This document shows positions 22,771 through 33,629 of a stretch of 64,000 bases of DNA, in pieces. This DNA comes from Hymenopus coronatus (lineage: Eukaryota > Arthropoda > Insecta > Mantodea > Hymenopodidae), in contig CM060899.1 in NCBI GenBank assembly GCA_030762935.1, forward strand, positions 59,446,501 to 59,510,500, read 5' to 3'. The notes under the pieces were generated by a model. It was not told where the DNA came from, did not search any database, and saw only the letters and a list, made by a program, of their open reading frames with translations. How positions within the stretch are numbered: position 1 is the first letter of the stretch; the number at the start of each line of letters is the position of its first letter. The position numbers and the translations under genes were made by a program.

Positions 22771-23216
22771 TTTATGGACGCTCTTTCCTTGCTGTGATTC
22801 TCAGCGTCTCATTTTATGCTGGGCGTAAAAGACCGTTTAATTTTGGTCAGAGGCCTCTCTATCAGGCTTGAGGTTCTTTTAAATGCCGTAAATATACGAC
22901 TCAGGACCAATGGCTTTACTTCCCTTCCGAAGGAAACCATGCTAATGATTCAAGATCTTCTCGGGCTTCTAGCCAGGTAAAAACTTGGCTTGACACCAAC
23001 GTTTCGAAGAAGTGCATCTTCCTCGTCTTCAGGGTGAACTGAAGACGAGGAAGATGCACTTCTTCGAAACGTTGGTGTCAAGCCAAGTTTTACCTGGCTA
23101 GAAGCCCGAGAAGATCTTGAATTAACACGTCGCCAGGAAAGCTATAGTTCTTATTTTATCATGCTAATGATGTTTATATCCGAAAAATATACATCGTCCT
23201 GCAGGTTTGAATCCCA
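22771..23216 (-). mobile_element. SINE A interrupted by a Penelope-type palindrome
   Basis: SINE A sequence runs 22771-22949 and resumes at 23160-23216, where the degraded head (B box remnant GGTTTGAATCCC) ends. The two parts are separated by an insertion flanked by CATGCTAATGAT. Confidence 0.8.
22950..23159. mobile_element. Penelope-like fold-back element with hammerhead-like core
   Basis: This 210-bp insertion has a perfect 12-bp duplication, CATGCTAATGAT, at 22938-22949 and 23160-23171. It is an almost perfect palindrome with arms of about 85 bp around GGGTGAACTGAAGACG. Each arm holds CTGAAGA (the hammerhead CUGANGA core form), a GAGGA/UUCUU stem, CGAAAC, and ACG-UUGG-UGUC, which could form a short stem III ending in GUC. 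Hammerhead ribozymes are known in Penelope-like retroelement pLTRs. Stem I pairing is not evident, so activity is doubtful. A related 3' end (AGGAAAGCT followed later by TCTTATTTTA) recurs at 60310-60345. Confidence 0.65.
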
Positions 23217-23217
23217 A

Positions 23218-23227
23218 TAATAATAAC

Positions 23228-23262
<35 letters not shown>
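23218..23262. repeat. (AAT)n microsatellite
   Basis: A run of AATAAT units at the end of the interrupted SINE A, probably grown from its A-rich or B-box end. Confidence 0.9.
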
Positions 23263-23263
<1 letters not shown>

Positions 23264-23989
23264 CATCCAAACTTATTCCAATGAATTAACATTTTCTTAA
23301 AATGAATGTAATTTTGGCAGTGAAATGTTTAGTAAAGTGCCTGATTTAAAAGGATTATCGTGATAGGATAAATAATATAATTTTATACTACCTTTACTAT
23401 TTTTTTTTATCTTATAACTACATTTAAAGGGAGTCGAAATGGGCTGCCTTGCCAAACTTATAGTTTGGTCCATTATCTCAGCAACGATTTAAGATAATGA
23501 GCTCAATTTTTCAGGTGTATTCAACAAGGTCTTTACTGTTGAATAGTGAAGAATGTAATGTTCTTTTGATTAGAAGGAAAGGTTTACCCTTTTTAATAAA
23601 GCTCTTAAAATTGTATTGAAAAATTACGATTTTTAAATTAAAAAAAAATCTATATACGAAAGTAACGCAGATCGAAAAGAACCGCATAATTATTTTTTAT
23701 GCCTTGGTATTTCAGCTGGAATGTTGCATTTTTCGCACAGATATAGTATAAAGTTTTCACTACAGAGGGTAGTTTTGTTTCATGTAGTGAGAGAAGTGTG
23801 AACTACGCAATAAACATGGCATGCATGCTACTGTCGTCCACGTGTGAAGAGCAGATAATGTCGTTCGATATTTGTGGACCAAATAACTTAAACGGAGTAA
23901 AATTCACAGGGATATGCGTGACGTGTATGGGGATGATTGTATGGAACGTAACAATGTCTCCAGGGGATGTGCATTCTTCCAAGAATAGT
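23263..23989. other. Intergenic stretch upstream of mariner remnant
   Basis: AT-rich sequence without a recognised family. The last ~190 bp may belong to the mariner element, but its translation shows no clear mariner motif. Confidence 0.4.
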
Positions 23990-24290
23990 GTGCACTCTTT
24001 TCATGACAATGCTCGCCCTCACGCAAAAATCACCAAATATGGTTGGGAGGTGTTCCAGTATCCACCATATAGTCCGGACCTTGCACCGTCGGACTATCAT
24101 CTGTTTGTCTCATGAAGACATTTCTGGCCGGCCAACGCTTTGCGACAGATGCGTAAGTGAAATCATCAGTCCGCAGATGGCTATAATCCAGGGAAACGGA
24201 CTTCTACGAGCATACTGAAACTGGTATCACGATGGGACAAATGTGTTGAGAAAGTTGGTGACTATGTCGAAAAGTAGGTAAAAGGTGTAA
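23990..24290 (+). pseudogene. mariner transposase, C-terminal half, inactive
   Basis: Translation from about 23995 gives HDNARPH, then GWEVFQYPPYSPDLAPSDYH, the second and third catalytic-region motifs of mariner (DD34D). Only 28 residues separate the two catalytic Asp instead of 34, because of a small in-frame deletion. After a frameshift the frame continues with FLAGQRFATD, then a stop, then SSVRRWL and a decayed C terminus. The N-terminal DNA-binding half is missing. The element is dead. Confidence 0.85.
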
Positions 24291-24644
24291 GCTCATTTGG
24301 GATTTGTTTTGCTTTTTAACTATTAAACTTTTTTGTAAAAACATTATTGTGCGTACTTTTCCATCCTCGCTCGTACATAAAAACGTTTTCTATAAAATAA
24401 AGCTTATTTTGGTGCAAATGTGTAGTAAAAGTCTCAGCCCTTAGTGTCAATTAGTATCTGAGATAATGGGGCACTAGAATAGACAATTTTACTTCTTCAC
24501 AAATAGGCTTCCAAATATAACATTTAAAAAAATGTAACAACTTTCCAAACACAATTTCGCAATGTATCAAAATTCTCACACGAAGGAAATATAAGCAAGA
24601 TGCCAACGCTCCGAACACCTAAAGTAAAACTTTCCTATCAATAA

Positions 24645-24715
24645 AAAAAAAAATCGTCCGATATGACCAACTAGGTTAAAGGACGTTAAGCTACCAACAA
24701 AAAAATCAAAAAAAA
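24645..24715 (+). mobile_element. SINE E, 3' tail fragment
   Basis: It shares TCGTCCGATATGACCAACTA and GGTTAAAGGACG with the end of SINE E at 6590-6640, followed by an A-rich tail. Confidence 0.7.
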
Positions 24716-25069
24716 ATCTCTTCTTTAATATTAATATGTATAAAGTTATTATGTTTTACCAAGTGAGTGTACGAAAATGTTTTAAATAAAATACTACACA
24801 AGATTATTTTCAACAATATTTTTTAACTATTTACAATTAGCGTACCTCTATGAAAGTCATACCGAAATAGGCGAGGGATTGGAAATATTCATTTGCAATT
24901 AAAACATGAAAATGGGGGAAAAAATGAAAATCCCATTTCGAATCCCCTTAACCTTATAGCGAGGTCGACAGACATACAGCTGCTTGCATTCGCATTCTCT
25001 CGCTCGCGGGTAAAAACAAAATCTGTGGAAACAGAACATGATGGATGACCCTCGGCGTGATTTTGAAGT
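24716..25069. other. Unassigned stretch
   Basis: AT-rich at first, then moderately GC-rich. No gene or repeat family is recognised. Confidence 0.35.
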
Positions 25070-25470
25070 TTGGTTTTAGGTGGTTTGCGGTTAGAAACCA
25101 ACCCTCGCAGTTGCCAAGTCTTCCACTTAATGGTCCCTTAAATGAGGCCCGAATCTCCCCTTGCTTCTCACTGCTAGTACAGGCTCGTCTTTTGTTTGCT
25201 AATGGATATTTCACAGTGGCAGAGGGGAGCGGTCCCTGCCAAAGTTTGAGATTAGGAAGTGTGCGGTTAGATACCGATCCTCACTGTCGCCAAGTCATCC
25301 ACTTCTGGTCCCTTTACTGAGTCGCGAATCTCGACTTGCAAGGAGAGCCTTCAGATTCTATAGGAAACAGATTTACTACGTTCCTCCCACCCCTAGTGCA
25401 GGGTCGTCTTTTGTTTGCTAATGGTTACTGACTAGTGCCAGGGGGGAGCGGTCCCGTTTGAAGGCTATCG
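25070..25470 (+). repeat. Imperfect tandem duplication, ~200-bp units
   Basis: Unit 1 (about 25085-25255) and unit 2 (about 25260-25465) share GTGCGGTTAGATACC-type starts, CGCCAAGTC, CACTT..TGGTCCCTT, TCGTCTTTTGTTTGCTAATGG and GGGGAGCGGTCCC. They are GC-richer than the surroundings. No RNA or protein family is recognised. Confidence 0.7.
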
Positions 25471-25600
25471 TGTTTTGGAGGAAACTATATTATGCATGTA
25501 CGTTTTCTTAGACATCGGCTCCCGACTTCATTCGTAGCTTTCGAGAAATTCAGACATGAAGTGCGTTATACACCCTGTTATATAATCTAGTGGCTTGAAT

Positions 25601-25846
25601 TTAATGTCGTCCTCCATGGTCTAGAGTTAACATGCTAGCCTCTGTTTCCCACGGACGGGGGTTCAAACCCGACGGAGGGCGTAAAAATCCTTAGCATAGC
25701 TTCCTTAGGAAGGGAAGTAAAGCCGTTGGTCCCGTGTCGTAGATTTACAGCCTCTGAGTAAAATTAAGCGGTCTTTCACGCCCAATTTAGAGTGGAACGC
25801 TGAGAACCACAACCGTTATAGAGCGTCCATACACCGAGTTTCAATT
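25601..25846 (+). mobile_element. SINE A with TSD
   Basis: The head GTCGTCCTCCATGGTCTAGAG has the B box GGGTTCAAACCC and the acceptor-like CGGAGGGC. The body matches 53165-53444 with a small internal deletion. TAGTGGCTTGAAT at 25588-25600 and TAGTGGCTTCAAT at 25847-25859 differ at one base. Confidence 0.85.
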
Positions 25847-25996
25847 TAGTGGCTTCAATGCAATGATTTCATTGTCTATAGTTCCCAAAGTTCACACACA
25901 AGCACGTGCGTTGTGTTTTGTTTAATAATTCAACTAATTCGCGGCAAATTATATAACCTATTCACCTTAATGGCTGAGGGGCTCAATGAAAAAATA

Positions 25997-26850
25997 TCTG
26001 ATGTCCTCCATTCACATGACTTTCTCTATATCTCTGCAGTAATTATTATTAACAAGCTTATGCTTCTATTTACTTCATGCTAATCGAGAAAAAATTAGCA
26101 GAAATGGTCTTATTATTTGCTTCTTTGTAAATAGAAGCGAAATAAGGGAGTACCATAGGTTAAAGTGATACACAAAAGGTGCTTGCTATGTTCCTGAAGT
26201 TCCTTTGTTTGTATGGACAGGAGTTGACAAATTCCTGTATGAGAAAAGTATTTTAAAGCTGGAACCAAAAACAAGGAATATCTCAAAATCGATCAACTAC
26301 ACAAAAAAAAAAAAAAAAAAAAAATGTGTATAACATAAATTATGTGTTTTAATATACTCTAATTTTTTGTGTGGTAAGATTTTCTCCATCTACGGTTTAG
26401 CAGTTATGCAAAATTTCGTAAAATTCATCCAGAATAAAGTAGTCTTCAGAGGCTATTCCCGAAAATTCAAGATATACATATTATTTGTCAGGAAAATATC
26501 TTTCATATACGATATTTTAAACAAAATAGTTAAGCCATTTTTGAAAATTTTCGAAAATAATCCCATGTAAAGGTTAGTTGTTGGTTGGGGGATTTTCTTG
26601 AAAATCTTCGTGTCGCATCCTTGCAAGACTTACCAAGTTTGATGTTTAACAGTCTTTTCGTTTTTGAACTATGCTGTCCACAGACACACGCACGCACGCA
26701 CACTCATGAACCTTTTTCCAGAAATGTTTTTTTTTTTTTCGATTCAGGGGGACCCAAAACATATATTTCCGGTGAAATCTAGGTATCGAATTTTTGGGTG
26801 AATTACCTTCTCTATACACTATGTACATAGTAAGTGTAGAGAAGGTAAAA
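25997..26850 (+). repeat. H1 repeat, complete copy
   Basis: It starts TCTGATGTCCTCCATTCAC and ends with the hairpin and GTGTAGAGAAGGTAAAA. The microsatellite place holds ACGCACGCACGC near 26690. Confidence 0.9.
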
Positions 26851-27426
26851 ATGCTTTTTGGGATTCAGGGGGTCCCAATTCATGTATTTCCGGTGAAATA
26901 TCGGTATCGAATTTTTGGGTACAATACAATACCTGATCTATACACTATGTATATAGTACGTGTAGAGAAAGTAAATAGGACAGGACATAAGTTGTGTACT
27001 CTAATGACATCTACATTTTTTGTCTATCTCTCACGGTTTACTAGTTACACAAAAGTCATCCAGATGAAGAGATCTTCAGAGCCTATTCCCAGAATAGTGA
27101 AAATATACATTTCATTTGTCATGAAAATGCCTTAAAGATATGACATATTAGTAAAAATCTTCTGTCATTTTTGAGAAAATCTAACTTTTCGACATCCTTG
27201 GAAGATACTGAACCTAAATAGCAAGTTTGGTATTTAACCGAGTCCTCGTTTTTGAGCTGTGCTACCCACAGACAAAAACTCCTCTCTAAAATGTTTTAAA
27301 ATGCTTTCATTTATTCAGGGGACCTCAAAGCATATGAAATCTCAGTATCAATTATTTTGGGTGGAATGCAATATCCTCTCTATGCACTATATATACATTG
27401 TACATACGTACTAGAAAAAGTAAAAA
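26851..27426 (+). repeat. Two tandem H1 hairpin-end fragments just upstream of the gene's start exon
   Basis: A ~125-bp hairpin-end unit (26851-26975) is followed by a ~450-bp partial copy ending at 27426. All share orientation with the complete copy before them. The last one ends 65 bp before the 3' splice site of the start-codon exon. Confidence 0.8.
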
Positions 27427-27495
27427 TCAACAGTTAATACATGAATAGTTATTAAGTTGTTTTGGTATTTGAGAAACTGGTATTTTTGCAGCGTG

Positions 27496-27633
27496 ATGTC
27501 TACCGGTTCTTCGGGGTCATCCGCCTCAAGTCAGGAAAGCAGCGTGGAAGCCCTTTTGGAAGAGAGGGCTCAGCAACTGTTCCTCGTCGGAGATCAGGAG
27601 AGAAAGGGGTTTATCGTCAAACGAGATATGCAG
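27496..27633 (+). CDS. CRACR2A/EFCAB4-like protein, coding exon 1 (start codon, EF-hand 1)
   Basis: This is the first coding exon of the only host gene seen; residues 1-46. Family members (human CRACR2A and CRACR2B) are cytosolic Ca2+ sensors that bind ORAI/STIM complexes, and the same role is inferred here. A 3' splice site (TTTTTGCAG) ends at 27491, four bases before the ATG, so a 5' UTR exon lies upstream and was not found. After a Ser-rich N terminus comes EF-hand loop 1, residues 33-44 (DQERKGFIVKRD), ending in Asp as in human CRACR2A (DAEGKGFIARKD). The donor is CAG/GTAAGT, phase 0. The exons run at 27496-27633, 38298-38409, 41803-41896, 44224-44392, 44516-44581, 46495-46659, 49750-49894, 56777-56861, 58725-58812 and 60399-60446, about 369 residues in all, close to the ~395-residue short human form. 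Confidence 0.85.
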
Positions 27634-28439
27634 GTAAGTACTTGTTTTGCTGAAACTTGCACGGGGAGACAATAATGAATACTATAATTAGGGGTGGTGA
27701 TTTTTCACAAATGCGATATAGCGCGAAATGTTCATAAAGTCTTGTACTCTTGTATTTTCATTTTCCACGACCTCTAAATCACATTGTAATGTGTTTTGAA
27801 AATGCGATAAAATGCGAAATTGGCTCAAAATACGAAACTTATACTAAAGTGCGATATAAATGCGAAATTAGCTATTTTTTTTTAATTTACTTTCTTTCTT
27901 TATTTTCTTCCAGAAATTGTATCTGATGAGTTCGTGCACCCTTGGAATGTTTATGATTCTGACACACTTGTCCACCATTCTGATCTGGAATTCGGAACTA
28001 AATCCCTCATCTGTTTGTAAAATACATATTATAAATCTGCACTTGGCATACAGAAATAAATCAATTTCATAGTTATCAAATATAAATAAAAATCATATTT
28101 TCTCGTAACTATTAAAGAAAGGGGCTCTACTTCATTTACAAGAATTTGTGCATAAAGTTGTATACAAAAAATGAGAATAAAAATCCTGTCCTGAAATGAC
28201 ACTGGCCTTGTGTATACATTGCTCACACATGGTAATTACTGTTTGTCAACAATATGTTATTATTTTGTCATTGTTGTGAGTATCGGTGCTAATGTCATTG
28301 TTATTCTTGAGAGTTCAGTTCCCGTTTACTAATGTTGTAACATTAACTCTAGAATGGATACATGATAAATACACACATTAAAGCATACATGGGGTTGTTG
28401 GTAATCCTACCAAATTGTTTCAGCAAAATAGGCATGTTT

Positions 28440-29305
28440 AGTTTCTCTAGCCCCATATGTACAATGTACAAAGGGATAGAGAAAGTATTGTAATGCACCC
28501 AAAAATTCGATACCGAGATTTCACCGGAAATATATGTTTTTGGGGTTCCCTGAGTCCGAAAAAAGCATTTTTTAAAAAAAGTCTGTGTGTGTGTGGACAG
28601 CATAGCCCCAAAACAAAAAGACCGTTAAATACCAAACTTGGTATTTAGGTTTAGTATCTTCCAAGGATGCGACACGAAGATATTCAGAACAAATCCCCCC
28701 ACCACAAACTACACTTTACATGAACAAAATTTCGAAAATTTTGATTTTCTTAAAAATGGCTCAAACGATTTTGATTAAAATCTCGTATATTAAAGCTATT
28801 TATGTCCAAAATAAAATGTATATATCGAATTTTTTGGGAGTAGCCTCTGAAGACCTCTTTATTCTGGATGAATTTTGCTGAATTTTGCTTAATTGCTAAA
28901 CCGTAAGAGATAGAAAAAAAAACGTACTACACAAAAAATGTACACAATTATTGTCCTTTAAGTTTTTGTTGTGGAGGTAACCGTTTTCGAGATATTCCTT
29001 GTTATTGGTTTCAATTGTGAAGTACTTAAACTTTTCTCACACAGGAAATGTCTGATTTTCTTTTGTTCTACTCCTGGCCAAGCAAAGAAGTGATTTGCAA
29101 TGACAATCGCATAACGATAGCTTTTAAAACATTTGACAATCACTTTAGCATAGTGCATTCCCTTATTCCCTTCTACTTGTAAGGAACTAAGTAATAACAT
29201 TTTGCTAACATTTATCTTGATTAGCATTGTGTACAAAGAAGAATAATCTTTTGTAGGAGTTTTGTAGAGCAGCTAGAGAAAGTCCTGTGAGTGTAACACA
29301 TGAGA
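28440..29305 (-). repeat. H1 repeat, complete copy (CTAG subfamily)
   Basis: It starts GTTTCTCTAGCCCCATATGT and ends AACACATGAGA. It is close to 7666-8533, including the AAAGAAGTGATTTGC block. It is inserted in the hAT/piggyBac nest. Confidence 0.85.
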
Positions 29306-29309
29306 TAAG

Positions 29310-29560
29310 ACAGACGTTTTTACGATGATCAGCACACCCTGGCATTTTGCACTTTGTTTTGCGGTACCTACATCTTTCACAGAAGGCGTATCTTGTCTAC
29401 TTAGACGTGTTTGGTGGTGGTGATAAAGAATCTTCTATCTCTTTTGCCTGACTCAGAATCTCCAAAATTGATTTTCGAATTTCCTTGTTCAAAGGCCTAT
29501 TCTCTGTCCAGCCTTATTTCACCGGTAATGTAAACAAACGAAATAGGTTACAGTGACTAT
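29310..29560 (-). pseudogene. piggyBac-like transposase, C-terminal Cys-rich fragment
   Basis: The minus strand reads GWTENRPLNKEIRKSILEIL, then an acidic linker and a stop, then TRYAFCERCRYRKTKCKMPG and CADH. The CxxC...C...C pattern near the C terminus fits the Cys-rich domain of piggyBac transposases. The DDD core is absent. It is probably the other end of the fragment at 31640-31975, separated by deletion and H1 insertion. Confidence 0.45.
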
Positions 29561-30056
29561 GCTTGGTGTTTGGACGTTTTACCACTTTTCTCCGCCGCAA
29601 AATAGTTCCTCTTAAATTGCCGAGTGAGTACAGAAATATCGCATTAAACTATGCAATGTTGTCTAAATAGTATAGTATGAATGATTAAGGAAAAAAATTG
29701 ACTGACCATATTTTAATCATTATTTCTTTATATAAGAATGCATATCTGTTGTGCAGTTCAACGGCTGTTTCCACTCACGCTAATAACCATGCAGTTGAAC
29801 GCCCTTAAGCCTTATTCATCATCACTTGTTTCCAGTCAACAAGTAGTGTCGGAAACATGTAATACCCGTGTAGAGAAACATAAGCAAGGGAAGAATTATT
29901 TCTAGTATATAATTATAATAAGTTTCATGAAAAGTATTTTTTCATTAAGCAATATTCTTAGCTTAACAGTAGAATTTACCTGTGTTTGCGAAAGCAGCAT
30001 AAAGTGTGCTAAACTCTTAAATTACCCGAGGTGCTATACCTTGTGTAAGCAATTTT
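29561..30056. other. Unassigned part of the intron 1 transposon nest
   Basis: No family is recognised. It lies between the piggyBac C-terminal fragment and an H1 copy and may be element interior. Confidence 0.35.
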
Positions 30057-30810
30057 ACTTTCTCTACACGTACTATGTATATAGTGCACAGAGAAGGTAT
30101 TGCACTTCACCAAAAAATTCAATACCGAGATTTCACCGGAAAATATGTTTTATCCAAAAAAATTATTTTCAGAAAAAGGTCCGCATGTGTCCTTGTGTCT
30201 GTGAACGCGATAACTCAAAAACGAAAAGTCTGTAAAATACCTAACTTGGTATTTAAGTATGGTATCTTCCAGGGATGCGACATGAAGATTTTGAGAAAAA
30301 TCCCCCCCACCCCAAACTACCCTACAAATAAAATGCATATCTTGAATTGTCTGGGAATAGCCTCTGAAGAATAGTTTATTCTGGATGAATTTTACTAAAT
30401 TTTGAATAACTGCTAAACCGTAAGAGAAGGACAAAAACTTACTACACAAAAATGTAGAGCACATTAAAACACACAATTTATGTTATATACATTTTTTCGT
30501 GGAGTTCGTCGTTTTGTGACATTCCTTATTTTTGGTTTCTGCTATAAAAAACGTATACTTTTCTCATACAGGAACTTGTCAACTCCTATCCATATAGACA
30601 AAGGAACTTCATTGACATAGCAACCAGCTTTTGATTATCAGTTTAACCTACAGTTGTCCCTTATTTCGCTTCTACTGACAAGGAAGCGAGTAATTAGACT
30701 ATTTCTGATATTTTTTTCTGATTAGCATAAAGTAACTAGAAGTATAAGCGTTTTAAGAATCATTTGTTGCAGGGATATGGAGAAAGTCATGTGAATGGTA
30801 CACATCAGAT
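30057..30810 (-). repeat. H1 repeat, nearly complete copy
   Basis: It starts ACTTTCTCTACACGTACTAT and ends TACACATCAGA. It lacks the ACATGGAA...CGATTTTGATT section. Confidence 0.85.
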
Positions 30811-31133
30811 TTCTTTTCGTGGAGTTGATTGTTTAGATATTCCTTGTTTTTTGTTTTTTTGTTTTAGCTTTAAAAACTTATACTTTTCTCATTCAGGAGT
30901 TTCTCAACTTCTGTCCATACAAATAAAGGAACTTCAGTGACATAGCAACCAACTTTTGACTATGACTTTAACCTATGGTACTCCCTTATTTCGCTTGTAC
31001 TTACAAGGAAGCAAGTATGAAGGTTATTTCTGCTAATTTTTACTCGATTAGCATGAAGTAAATAGAGCACAAGCTTTTCAGCAATAAGTTGTTGCAGAGA
31101 AGTAGAGAATGTCATGTGAATGTAACACATCAG
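30811..31133 (-). repeat. H1 repeat, TCTGATG-end fragment
   Basis: It begins at the TTTTCGTGGAGTTGATTG block directly after the previous copy's end and finishes AACACATCAGG. It is tandem in the same orientation. Confidence 0.8.
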
Positions 31134-31639
31134 GTTTTTCAACAAGTGACGGTTGAAACGTTGGCCCACTAATTATTATCAATCTCTTGTCATAATTCAG
31201 ACAGTTCGATTGCAACTACAACAAATGACTCGCATCTTGAAGGAGTGGAGCCAGTTCCAACTTCAGATTAACTGTTCTGGTAAGTCGCTACATTATGGCA
31301 CTATATTAAATAAATGTGCAGTGTATGGCTGTGCATATGTGAATGCTAAAATTGGCAACAACAACAAAAAAAACTGTTGGGAGTGATGTACGCAAGCAAT
31401 ATTTTAGCAACTTTTCAAAACAACATGTCTGCATTTTACAATTTACGGGAGAATTATACATTTTTAATAAAGTTAATAATTAGCTGTGAACAGTGAAAGT
31501 AGGTAGTTATTTCTTTTCCTGCCAAACGTAGTTACGTGGTTTTGCAGTTGTGCGGCAGACGAACCAGCTTAGCACCACGTGGTGTGAGCACGTGCGTTCA
31601 CGGAAGAATACATTCTGATTTGTTTACATCGCTGGTGAA

Positions 31640-31975
31640 GTAAGGATAAACAGATAATAGAAAGGCGTCGTTCAAGATGGTCTCGAATCATTGAGGATAC
31701 ATTTTTGCAGCTCATTTGTCTCCAGGAATCCTAAGGACGATGTTTCTCTGTGGTATTGTAGATAATTGAGGTTCATTGGAACGCCAAGTGAAACTATTTC
31801 TTCCTTTTATAATGCCCATAGACGTAGAAATCTCTGCATTATTTTCTGAGAGCTCACTTTCTGAAATAACTCTGTTGTGTTCACTTTCTATTATCACATT
31901 ATCTTCACAATCAGTAAAATTAGAGCTTGACTTGTCGCTGTCACTCTCGTTGAGTCACTGAATCAACTTTTCTTC
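31640..31975 (-). pseudogene. piggyBac-like transposase, N-terminal fragment
   Basis: The minus strand reads an acidic, Ser-rich stretch (NESDSDKSSSNFTDCEDN), then IIKGRNSFTWRSNEPQL and NIVLRIPGDK. This is the order found at the start of piggyBac transposases: acidic N terminus, a W-containing block, then N-I-x-PG. It loses frame after GDK. No TTAA-flanked ends were found. Confidence 0.55.
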
Positions 31976-32435
31976 AAAACTGGAATCATTTATTCGAACT
32001 CTTTCCATGGCCAATCTAAGAAACAATGCACATTAAAAGGTATACAGGGGTTACTGGTTACCTCATACGCGGCTTCTTGCAATACACAACAGCAAATGTG
32101 GACTGATGCAAACACAAATAGGAAGTGTCTCTCATTGTTGGCGAATACCGAGTCTCAAGTTTACTAACACAATAATGAAAAAGTTGTTAGCATTGGAACG
32201 TTATGATGAGGTTATGCATAACCCCAGTATGCAGTCTAGGGTTACTGTCATATTAAAGCTTTTTCCTGAGGCAATATCTGTTTATCAGAATCAATTCAAG
32301 ATCTGTGTTTTTCTTCAAAATGCTATAAAATGTTAAATTGAATTTGTATTAATGCTATAAAATGCTAAATGCACAAATCAAATGCTACATTTCTGGTTTC
32401 ACAATGCTAAAATTCACCACCCCTAACTATAGGTT

Positions 32436-33118
32436 GTTTTGCATAATCAAATACTTTAAAAACTGATTGTCATCTTGTTGAAATCCGTTTCTATGAATGG
32501 TCAGGAGTTTAAAATTTTCCCTGTGAGAAAAGTTTATTTTAAATCTGAAACAAATAACAAGGAATATTTCAGGAATGGATCAACTCCATGATAAAAAAGT
32601 GTATGACATAATTTGTGTCTTTTAACGAGATCTACATTTTTTGTTTAGTAAGTTTTGTCGTTCTCAGTTTCGGTTTACCAGTTAAGCAATATTCAGCAAA
32701 ATTCATCCAGAATAAAGAGGTATTTAGACGCTATTTCCAGAAAATTCAAGATAACATTTTATTTGGCATGTAAATATCTTTAATATAGAGTCTTTTAATC
32801 AAAATCGTTAGTCATTTTTGAGAAAATCAACAATTTTGAAGTTTTTTCCATGTAAATGGTAGTTTGGAGTGGAGGGATTTTTCTCAAAATCTTCGTGTCG
32901 CATCCCTGGAAGATACTAAACTTAAATATCAAGTTTTGTATTTTACCGACTTTTCGTTTTTTGGGTTATCGTGTTCACAGACACACACACACACACACAC
33001 ACACATGTCTTTTTCAAAAAACTTTTTTTTTTATACAGGGGATCCTAAAACGTATATTTGCGATGAAATCTCGGTATCGAACTTTTTTGTGGAATATAAT
33101 ACCTTCTGTATACACGCC
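32436..33118 (+). repeat. H1 repeat, partial copy lacking both termini
   Basis: It contains the CAACTCCA, GTTTTTGT, GTCGCATCC and (AC)n blocks (32983-33005) and ends CTTCTGTATACACGCC, where the hairpin is disrupted. Confidence 0.8.
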
Positions 33119-33310
33119 TTTTACGAATAATATTTCAAATGTCATATGTTACCATAAGAATTCCATTTAGAAGGTCTCGCAGCAAATGCTTAAATTACAA
33201 GTGGTTGAAAAAACTTCGGCAAATCAATCTACAAAGATCACTGTGCATTAATGTGCTTAAATCCAAAAATCAAAGCTTTCAGGAATATTAGTGCATTTAC
33301 AAGGTTGATC

Positions 33311-33398
33311 CGCTTAAAAAGAGAAAAAAATAAGCCACTAACTTTGTATCGTATACAAGAGTTTCAAAGTTAGTGGCTTATTTTTTCTCTTTAAGCGT
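33311..33398. repeat. Perfect-arm inverted repeat (fold-back)
   Basis: The left arm CGCTTAAAAAGAGAAAAAAA...AACTTTG and the right arm CAAAGTTAGTGGC...TTTAAGCG are each about 35 bp, nearly perfect, separated by an 18-bp loop (TATCGTATACAAGAGTTT). No known family is matched. It may be a small MITE or a palindromic Penelope end like 44080-44171. Confidence 0.75.
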
Positions 33399-33629
33399 AA
33401 CAGCGCCACGAGTAGCTGCCAAGAGGCCCAATCTGTCCAGTTAGGCCAACACATAGCGTGACGTCACGCTCTTTGGGCGTTGTAACACAGAACATGCTTG
33501 ATTTGTGTACAGTTGTGGAAATAACCTTAGATTCATAAAGTCCCAGAATCGTTCATTTTCTCTTTAATGTATATGAAAGTAAAGGATATTTTCTTTTTAG
33601 GTGTTGGTAACGTCCATGACGACACTTCA

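Larger units (their letters stand above)
27689..32425. mobile_element. hAT-type transposon shell filled with nested elements (intron 1)
   Basis: The ends TAGGGGTGGTGATTTTTCAC (27689) and AATTCACCACCCCTA (32411-32425) are inverted repeats. The flanks ACTATAAT (27681-27688) and ACTATAGG (32426-32433) fit an 8-bp duplication at six of eight bases. Subterminal motifs ATGCGATAAAATGCGAAAT on the left and AATGCTATAAAATGCTAAAT on the right suit hAT. Inside lie piggyBac pieces and three H1 copies. It starts 56 bp after exon 1. Confidence 0.6.

Noticed and set aside
23798..23990. N-terminal part of a 105-codon frame as intact mariner transposase
   Set aside because: Only the part from HDNARPH onward resembles mariner; the residues before it show no transposase motif.
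31201..31279. Exon-like segment in intron 1 (acceptor ATAATTCAG, donor TCTG/GTAAGT, reading TVRLQLQQMTRILKEWSQFQ)
   Set aside because: It is 79 nt, so including it between exons 1 and 2 would break the frame of the well-supported EF-hand 2, and it lies inside the transposon nest.
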